A stretch of 64,000 nt of DNA from an uncultured Rubrobacteraceae bacterium (lineage in GTDB: Bacteria; Actinomycetota; Rubrobacteria; Rubrobacterales; Rubrobacteraceae): contig CADCVH010000053.1 in the NCBI GenBank assembly GCA_902806085.1, forward strand, positions 83,693-147,692, in the 5' to 3' direction. The notes under the pieces were generated by a model. That model saw only the letters and a program-made list of their open reading frames with translations. It was not told where the DNA came from and did not search any database. Below, piece after piece: positions 58,852-64,000 of this stretch. How positions within the stretch are numbered: the stretch's first letter is position 1; the number at the start of each line of letters is the position of its first letter. The translations under genes were made by a program, and so were the position numbers.

Positions 58852-59847
58852 TTGGGCGCACGAGGGTTATCCGATGGCGGGGCCGCGATCCGGGTCGAGG
58901 GGCTCGTCCGGCGGTTCGGGGAGAACGCGGCGGTGGACGGGGTGGACCTCTCGGTGGAGCCGGGTGAGATCTACGGTTTCCTCGGCCCGAACGGGGCCGG
59001 AAAGACGACCACGGTCAGGATGCTCGTGACGCTGCTCTCCCCGACCTCCGGACGGGCGGAGGTGGCGGGATACGACGTCGTCTCCGAGCCGCACGAGGTC
59101 CGGCTTCGCATCGGGGTGGCGTTGCAGGAGGCGGCGCTCGACGCGCAGCAGACGGGCGCCGAGATCCTGCGCCTCCAGGGCCGCCTCTACGGCCTGACCG
59201 TCGGGGAGACGAAGCGTCGTCTCTCCGAGCTCGGCGAGCTCATCGACCTCGGCGACGCCCTCGACCGGCGCGTCGGCGGCTACTCCGGCGGGATGCGCCG
59301 CCGCCTGGACCTCGCCGCCGCCCTCGTCCACAACCCGGACGTCCTCTTCCTCGACGAGCCGACCACGGGCCTCGACCCCGTCAGCCGCCAGAAGGTCTGG
59401 GAGGAGGTCCGCCGCCTAAACGACGAGCTCGGCGTCACCATCTTCCTGACCACCCAGTACCTCGAAGAGGCGGACCGCCTCGCCGACCGGGTCGGCATCA
59501 TCGACGCCGGCCGCATCGCCGCAGAGGGGACGCCCGAGGACCTCAAACGCTCCGTCGGGCAGGACCTCGTCGTCGTCAGCACCAGCGGGGAGGCCAACGG
59601 CGCGGTCGAGAAGCTGCGCGGCCTGGAGGCCGTCAAGAAGGTGGACGTCCGCGGCGAGGAGCTGACCATCTCCACCCCCGACGGCCCGCGCGTCGTCGGG
59701 AAGGTCGCCGTGGCGCTCGAGGAGTCCGGCGTCCCCGTGGAGAGGCTTACCCTCCGCACCCCGACCCTCGACGACGTGTTTCTGGAAGTAACCGGAAACC
59801 GACTCGGCACCGACGACGGCAGTTCAAGCGAGGAGGACGGACGATGA
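58852..59847 (+). CDS. DrrA-like ABC exporter ATPase
   Basis: 331 residues from TTG 58852 (GGGGAGGCGG upstream); the open frame extends far upstream but inside the oxidoreductase gene. Walker A GFLGPNGAGKTTTVRML, signature GYSGGMRRRLDLAAAL, Walker B VLFLDEPTTGLDPVSRQ, H-loop LTTQYLEEAD. C-terminal domain of about 100 residues as in DrrA (daunorubicin exporters). Coupled to the permease gene by ATGA. The promoter candidate TAGAAT at about 58791-58796 may serve this gene. Confidence 0.9.
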   Translation: MGARGLSDGGAAIRVEGLVRRFGENAAVDGVDLSVEPGEIYGFLGPNGAGKTTTVRMLVTLLSPTSGRAEVAGYDVVSEPHEVRLRIGVALQEAALDAQQTGAEILRLQGRLYGLTVGETKRRLSELGELIDLGDALDRRVGGYSGGMRRRLDLAAALVHNPDVLFLDEPTTGLDPVSRQKVWEEVRRLNDELGVTIFLTTQYLEEADRLADRVGIIDAGRIAAEGTPEDLKRSVGQDLVVVSTSGEANGAVEKLRGLEAVKKVDVRGEELTISTPDGPRVVGKVAVALEESGVPVERLTLRTPTLDDVFLEVTGNRLGTDDGSSSEEDGR

Positions 59848-60653
59848 CCGGCGCGAGCATCAACGCGGGAGGCGGAAGCATCGGGGCACGTCCGGCGGGT
59901 TTCTGGCGGGACCTCGTAAGCGTCGCGGGAAGGGCGCTGCGGGCCGTGCCGCGCGAGCCGGAGGCGCTCATACCGGCCCTGATCGTCCCGATCTTCTTCT
60001 TCGCCGTGAACGTCGGGTCGCTGGCGGATATCTCATCTTTCGCCGGCGTGGACGACTTCGAGGCGTTCCAGTTGCCCGTGGCCATCGTCTTCGCCGTTAC
60101 CGGCATCTCGCGGGCGTCGGCGCTCGTCACCGACATACAATCCGGCTACTTCGACCGGCTGCTCGTCTCGCCGGTCAACCGCTACAGCCTGCTCCTCGGC
60201 CTGATGGCCGCCGACCTCGTGCTCGTCATGGCCCTCTGCGTTCCCGTGCTGGTCCTCGGCTTCATCCTCGGCGTCGGCTTCACGACCGGACCCTTGGGCG
60301 TGCTCGCGTTCCTGCTCCTGAGCGGCCTCTGGGGGCTCGCGTTCACGGGTTTTCCCTACGCCATCGCGCTCAGGACCGGCAACCCGGCGGCCGTCAACTC
60401 GTCGTTTATCCTGTTCTTCCCGTTCGCTTTCCTTACCACGACCTTCCTGCCGCAGGAGGCGCTCACCGGCTGGCTCGCCACCGTGGCGGACTACAACCCG
60501 GTGACGTACCTGCTGGCGGGCCTGCGCGCCCTGATCTCCTCCGGCTGGGTCCTCGCCGACCTGCTCCCCGCCATCGGCGCCGTCGCCCTCGTTGCCCTCG
60601 TCTCGTTCTACCTCGCCTTTAGCGCCCTGAGCGCCCGCGTCCGCGGCTCGTAG
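59844..60653 (+). CDS. DrrB-like ABC-2 exporter permease
   Basis: 269 residues, ATG overlapping the ATPase stop. Six membrane segments; the N-terminal REPEALIPALIVPIFFFAVN and FLPQEALTGWLATVADYNPV with TYLLAGLRAL near the end are the ABC-2 (DrrB/NodJ) marks. Pairs with DrrA to export a drug, lipid or glycan. Confidence 0.9.
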   Translation: MTGASINAGGGSIGARPAGFWRDLVSVAGRALRAVPREPEALIPALIVPIFFFAVNVGSLADISSFAGVDDFEAFQLPVAIVFAVTGISRASALVTDIQSGYFDRLLVSPVNRYSLLLGLMAADLVLVMALCVPVLVLGFILGVGFTTGPLGVLAFLLLSGLWGLAFTGFPYAIALRTGNPAAVNSSFILFFPFAFLTTTFLPQEALTGWLATVADYNPVTYLLAGLRALISSGWVLADLLPAIGAVALVALVSFYLAFSALSARVRGS

Positions 60654-60663
60654 GCCTAAAACC

Positions 60664-61743
60664 TTGCCGGGCATCGAGGAACAGGCCAGAGGCTGGTCCT
60701 ACGACCGCCAGCGCCTGGGGCGTCGCGCCCCGGACGCCGGCGCCGCGCTGCGCGCCGTCGTGGGCGTGTACAGCTCCCACCCGTCTGCCCCGCTCTCGCT
60801 CCGCGCCCGCGCGCGCACCTTCGACCACGGCGCGTTCCGGCGCCTGGACGCCGAACGGCGGGCGCTCCGGCTGCCGGCGATGCGCGGGTCCATCCACCTC
60901 CTGCCGCGCGAGACCGCCCACCTCGCGTTCCGCGCCGTCCCCGAGCCGCCGTCGGGCTTGAAACAGCGCCTTAAATACTTCGGCATCCCCGAAGGGCGCT
61001 ACGCCGAACTGCGCGAGGTGGTTCTCGGCGCGGCCAACGGGCCGCGGACGGCCCGGGATCTCGGGCGCGAGCTGCGCGAGACGGCCGGCTACGGCGGCAG
61101 CCCGACGCCCGTGCTGGCCGGCACCGCCCGCGAGGGCGCGCTCCTGCGTATCGGCGCCGAGGGCCCCCGCTCCAACGCGCTCCGCTACGTCGCCACACGG
61201 ACCTGGCTCGGCGGCGACCTGCCCGAGGCCGACCCCGACGGAGCCCTGGCCTGGCTCGCCGGCGAATACCTGCGCGCCTTCGGCCCCGCCCGACCCGAGG
61301 ACTTCCGCTGGTGGGCCGGCGTCTCCAAGGGCCGCGCCTCGGCGGCGCTCGAAACCGTGGAGACCGTCGAGCCCGAGGCCGGTTACCTCCTGCCCGCCGG
61401 AGACCGCGAGACGTTCGAGGCGGCCGAACCTCCCGGCCCCGACGCCGTGGACGTCCTGCCGAAATGGGACTGCTACACGATGGGGTACGCCGCCGACGGG
61501 CGGGGGCGCTTCGTGCACCCGGACGTGCGGGGACGCGTCTACACGCCGGTCGGGGACGGCCTTGGCGTGGTGCTTGTGGGCGGGACGGCGGCGGGGGCCT
61601 GGGAGGCGCGCTTCTCAGGGAAAGTCATGGAGGCGCGGTTGGATATGTTCGAGCGTCCCGGCGCGCGCTTGAAGAAAACGATAAAAGATCGGTTCGGAGA
61701 GATCGCGGCTTTTATGAACGCCCGGGAGGTTCGCTTTACCTGA
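60664..61743 (+). CDS. Winged-helix DNA-binding domain protein (HTH_42/AlkX-type)
   Basis: 359 residues, TTG start 10 bases after the exporter stop. Residues 1-110 (WSYDRQRLGRRAPDAGAALR, RAVVGVYSSHPSAPLSLRAR, MRGSIHLLPRETAHLAFRAV) and the central PKWDCYTMGYA fit the HTH_42 family, which includes the DNA glycosylases AlkX/YcaQ of interstrand-crosslink repair. The QxQ/QxD catalytic loop of YcaQ is not evident, so the repair activity is not claimed. Confidence 0.75.
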   Translation: MPGIEEQARGWSYDRQRLGRRAPDAGAALRAVVGVYSSHPSAPLSLRARARTFDHGAFRRLDAERRALRLPAMRGSIHLLPRETAHLAFRAVPEPPSGLKQRLKYFGIPEGRYAELREVVLGAANGPRTARDLGRELRETAGYGGSPTPVLAGTAREGALLRIGAEGPRSNALRYVATRTWLGGDLPEADPDGALAWLAGEYLRAFGPARPEDFRWWAGVSKGRASAALETVETVEPEAGYLLPAGDRETFEAAEPPGPDAVDVLPKWDCYTMGYAADGRGRFVHPDVRGRVYTPVGDGLGVVLVGGTAAGAWEARFSGKVMEARLDMFERPGARLKKTIKDRFGEIAAFMNAREVRFT

Positions 61744-61807
61744 TACCCCGCCGCGAGCGGCGAACGCGCTCACCCGTCGCGCACCCGCGGATCGATAAAC
61801 TAGACGG

Positions 61808-62131
61808 GTGAACGGTGCGAACGGCGCGAGGGACGAAGGATGCGAGCTGTGCGGCCGGCCGGTGGAGCGGCTGACGCGCCACCACCTCGTCCCCAGGACG
61901 CGCCACAAGAACAAGAAGAACAAAAAGACCTTCGACCGGCAGGAGATCCACCGCACCGTCGGCCTCTGCCCGCCGTGCCACCGCCACATCCACACCGTCC
62001 TGGACAACAAACAACTCGAACGCGACTACAACACCCTAGAAGCCCTCGGGTCCCACCCGGACATCCAGAAGTTCGTGGCCTGGATCGGCAAGAAGCCCCA
62101 CGGCACGACCAGGGCGAACCCCCGCCGATAA
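61808..62131 (+). CDS. HNH-type zinc-ribbon nuclease-like protein
   Basis: 107 residues, GTG. Zinc pair CELCGR, the HNH-like RHHLVPRTRHKNKKNKKTF, second pair CPPCHRHIHTVLDNKQLERD. Basic loop between. The protein is small and solitary, with no methylase or phage gene next to it, so it is either a housekeeping nuclease-like protein or a DNA-repair factor. Confidence 0.78.
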   Translation: MNGANGARDEGCELCGRPVERLTRHHLVPRTRHKNKKNKKTFDRQEIHRTVGLCPPCHRHIHTVLDNKQLERDYNTLEALGSHPDIQKFVAWIGKKPHGTTRANPRR

Positions 62132-62290
62132 GGAAGTATCCCCCCAAGAAGCGGAAACCCGCCACGGACACCGGCCCATCGGCGGGCTCCTCATGACGCG
62201 ATTTTGCAGGACGATAACCCGGTCTCGCAAGCCGGACCGGTGCCCAGACGTCGCGCGATGTGACATTTTTCACCCGAAATACCGTCAGGA

Positions 62291-62316
62291 CGTTTTGCGC
62301 CGAGCGGGTGTGGTAT
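62291..62316 (+). promoter_or_regulatory. SigB-type promoter candidate of the phasin-like gene
   Basis: CGTTTT (62291-62296), 14 bases, TGGTAT (62311-62316). The spacing equals that at 223, 7356 and 46353. The rest of the gap 62132-62290 has no gene. Confidence 0.4.
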
Positions 62317-62317
62317 A

Positions 62318-62336
62318 TATGTGCATTAGGAACATA
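62318..62336 (+). promoter_or_regulatory. Inverted repeat TATGT-N9-ACATA upstream of the phasin-like gene
   Basis: TATGT (62318-62322) and ACATA (62332-62336), nine bases apart, inside ATATATGTG. The same repeat and spacing stand at 12424-12442 before the PhaC-like gene. It overlaps the start-of-transcription zone of the promoter at 62291, as a repressor site would. Confidence 0.55.
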
Positions 62337-62370
62337 AGTGTAGTGACCTACGAGCACGGAGGCAAAGCCA

Positions 62371-63105
62371 GTGGCTACCACCACGAACATAGACAAGATG
62401 GCCCGCACCGCCCGGGAGATGACCGAGGCCCAGCGCGACTCTTACGAGGTCCTTGCGGAGAACTTCGCGGCCTCCCAGCGTCGGGGCGCCAGGCTGGCCC
62501 AGGACGGTCTCAAGTTCTTCAAGCTCCAGGAGGACGGCGTCAGGGCGACGCAGGAATGGTTCGCCAACGGCGTGCGGTTGCTGCAGCTTCAGCAGCGCAA
62601 CGCCAGCTTCGTCCAGGAGTGGTTGAGCGGCGGCGTCGAGGTTTTGCGGGATCAGACGGAGCACAACCTCCGCACGGCGGACGCCTTCGCGCGCAGCGCC
62701 CGCAAGCAGCAGGAGGGTTTGCAGACGCTCGGCCGTGAGTGGGCCGGGGCTTACACGGACTTCTTCTCCCCCTTCGCCTACGCCAGGCAGGGCCTGAGGA
62801 CCGCCCAGCAGGTTACCGAGCAGGCCACCCGTCAGGGCCTGCGCGTCGCGGAAGAGGCCGCCGGGCAGACCGAGAACGTTCTCCGTCAGACCGAGGAGGC
62901 GACCCACGAGGCCGAGCTCCGGACCGCCGTTCACGGCGCGCTGAAGGTCGCGGACTACGAAGAGTTGACCGTTGATGAGGTCTCCAAGAGGCTCGACGGC
63001 CTCTCCGTCGCGGAGCTCAAGAAGGTGCGCGAGTACGAGAAGCGCAGCAAGAGCCGCGACACCCTCATCGACCAGATCGACCGCAAGATAAAGGCCGCTT
63101 CGTAA
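62371..63105 (+). CDS. Phasin-like granule-associated helical protein
   Basis: 244 residues, GTG with CACGGAGGC upstream. Almost wholly helical and rich in Gln, Ala, Arg and Glu: FAASQRRGARLAQDGLKFFK, VRATQEWFANGVRLLQLQQR, long amphipathic helices typical of phasins. The C-terminal 45 residues (LTVDEVSKRLDGLSVAELKK, VREYEKRSKSRDTLIDQIDR) form a distinct small helical domain of the kind at the end of Rho-N/SAP-like proteins. Phasins coat polyhydroxyalkanoate granules. The shared upstream repeat links it to the PhaC-like gene at 12520. Confidence 0.72.
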   Translation: MATTTNIDKMARTAREMTEAQRDSYEVLAENFAASQRRGARLAQDGLKFFKLQEDGVRATQEWFANGVRLLQLQQRNASFVQEWLSGGVEVLRDQTEHNLRTADAFARSARKQQEGLQTLGREWAGAYTDFFSPFAYARQGLRTAQQVTEQATRQGLRVAEEAAGQTENVLRQTEEATHEAELRTAVHGALKVADYEELTVDEVSKRLDGLSVAELKKVREYEKRSKSRDTLIDQIDRKIKAAS

Positions 63106-63130
63106 GCAGGGTTCTTACCGGGTAAGGCCT

Positions 63131-63161
63131 AGAAGGGCCGGGGGTCTTCCCCGGCCCTTCT
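63131..63161. terminator. Bidirectional hairpin terminator
   Basis: 13-bp perfect stem (63131-63143 with 63149-63161), 5-base loop, after the phasin-like gene. The gap to 63369 is otherwise empty. Confidence 0.7.
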
Positions 63162-63368
63162 ACGTGCCTCAAGCGCCCTTGCCCGGGTTGTGTCGCGCCG
63201 GGAACCGGCGAGATCGGTCCGGGTCCGGTAGTCCCACGGGGTCCTTTCGCGACGGCGGAAGATCGGGGTTCACGGTCGTCGGTCCCCGACTACTCTATGG
63301 GAACCCGGTACGGGAACCCGGGCCACCAACACCGCGGCGCGTGCGTCCCGGGCCTTCCGGAGAGGTTT

Positions 63369-64000
63369 CTACGTCGTGGCCTGACGTCCGGGATAGGGGC
63401 CGTAGCCGCGGAGCATCCAGACCTCGGGCACGACTTCGGCGACCACCTTTCCGTCGTCGAAGACCCTGACCGTCGAGCTCTCGGAGACGGCCACGGCGAC
63501 GGCTCCCGTGCGGTTCGAGATGGAGGCGGCGGCCATGTGGCGGCTGCCGAGGCCAAGGGGTAGGTCCAGGTTGTCCGAGGCCGCGTCCAGGTAGCGGGCC
63601 GCCGAGACCACGACGCCGCCGTCCGAGACGACGAAGGCGCCGTCCAACTGGGCGAGTTCTTTTACCGTCTCGCGCATGTTGGGGTCCCTGGTGTGCTTTT
63701 TGTCGTCGGGGTGGCCGGCCAGGGGGTCCAGGATGAGGGGCCGGGAGCGGACGAGCACCTCTTCGTGGTCCCCGACGGCGAAGAGCGTGCCTATCTTGCG
63801 GCCCTCGCGGCCCTCGCGGGCTATCTCGACGGCGAGCTCCACGACCCGCCTGAGCGTGTTGTTGTTGACGCCGCGCTCTTCTGAGCAGATCTCGGCGATG
63901 GGGTCGTCGAACCGGTCGAAGGGGCTCTCGGGGCCGGGACGGAAGACCGTTCGATCCGCCCTGCCCTTCGCGCCGCCCTGCGCCTCCTCGACCGCCCGGA
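63369..64000 (-). CDS. Diadenylate cyclase (DAC-domain), N-terminus beyond window
   Basis: At least 210 residues, open at 64000. It makes c-di-AMP from two ATP. DAC marks: LDGAFVVSDGGVVVSAARYL (Asp-Gly-Ala) and LGLGSRHMAAASISNRTGAV (Arg-His box), then VAVSESSTVRVFDDGKVVAE. The RH-x-A form with Ser-Glu-Ser resembles the archaeal DacZ-like branch rather than DisA or CdaA with RHR. Upstream in-frame residues include AEICSEERGVNNNTL. Ends PEVWMLRGYGPYPGRQ then Ala-Thr-Thr. c-di-AMP controls osmotic balance and envelope growth in related bacteria. Confidence 0.82.
   Translation of the reverse strand, partial: RAVEEAQGGAKGRADRTVFRPGPESPFDRFDDPIAEICSEERGVNNNTLRRVVELAVEIAREGREGRKIGTLFAVGDHEEVLVRSRPLILDPLAGHPDDKKHTRDPNMRETVKELAQLDGAFVVSDGGVVVSAARYLDAASDNLDLPLGLGSRHMAAASISNRTGAVAVAVSESSTVRVFDDGKVVAEVVPEVWMLRGYGPYPGRQATT

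Noticed and set aside
1-64000. tRNA, rRNA, insertion sequences and prophage genes
   Set aside because: I looked through the gaps for cloverleaf arms, transposase motifs and integrase motifs and found none; this was by eye and a covariance or profile search could still find one.

Overview
The window is about 70% GC, densely coded, and uses GTG and TTG starts, ATGA/GTGA stop-start overlaps and ATA isoleucine codons freely. PRC-barrel/DUF2382 stress proteins, a BCCT carrier, MsiK-dependent-looking sugar transporters, a stutzeri-type L-rhamnose isomerase and a DnaE2/LexA pair together fit an actinobacterium, most likely a Rubrobacter-like lineage. This is inferred from gene content; there is no rRNA in the window. 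I found no tRNA, CRISPR array or insertion sequence.

Layout. (1) 1-5273: a stress island of three tandem PRC-barrel/DUF2382 proteins, a DUF2795 protein, an aquaporin with a long polar N-terminus and a glycine-rich membrane protein, apparently read from a SigB-type promoter at 223-248. (2) 5316-12060: an orphan LuxR-type regulator that lacks its phospho-acceptor Asp, a three-histidine-box fatty-acid desaturase behind a long RNA hairpin, a BCCT carrier with Hsp20, and an orphan osmoprotectant-binding lipoprotein. (3) 12424-16860: a PhaC-like protein with Ser instead of Cys at the nucleophile position, a UlaG-like lactonase, a KDR-type aldolase and a secreted NlpC/P60 protein. (4) 17232-20819, minus strand: a FadR-controlled sugar-acid operon (dehydratase, SDR, unknown TIM-barrel-like protein). 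(5) 21037-34065: a DeoR regulator divergent from a 12-kb operon with a sugar ABC importer (no ATPase), a zinc polyol dehydrogenase, three FGGY kinases, a histidine phosphatase, a 2-hydroxyacid dehydrogenase and two class II aldolases; its substrate is unknown. (6) 34369-46198: a second DeoR regulator and a nearly complete phosphorylative L-rhamnose pathway (epimerase family protein, RhaB, full ABC importer, RhaI, fused RhaD-type aldolase/dehydrogenase), with a decayed MFS gene between regulator and pathway. (7) 46353-49987: glycine-rich and acidic small proteins, a DEAD-box helicase behind an attenuator-like terminator, a cupin and a ribbon-helix-helix protein. (8) 50005-54635: dnaE2 plus a DUF6504-like gene divergent from lexA. 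(9) 54780-64000: a secreted glycosidase-like protein, a MarR/TspO/oxidoreductase/DrrAB group, a winged-helix protein, an HNH protein, a phasin-like protein and a diadenylate cyclase cut by the window edge.

Two cross-cutting signals go beyond gene calling. First, five upstream regions share a [GAC]GTTNN-N14-NGGTNY-like promoter (223, 7356, 46353, 62291; weaker at 47454 minus), suggesting one alternative-sigma stress regulon. Second, the PhaC-like gene and the phasin-like gene, 50 kb apart, share the exact inverted repeat TATGT-N9-ACATA just upstream, suggesting one regulator for a polyester-granule or related system.
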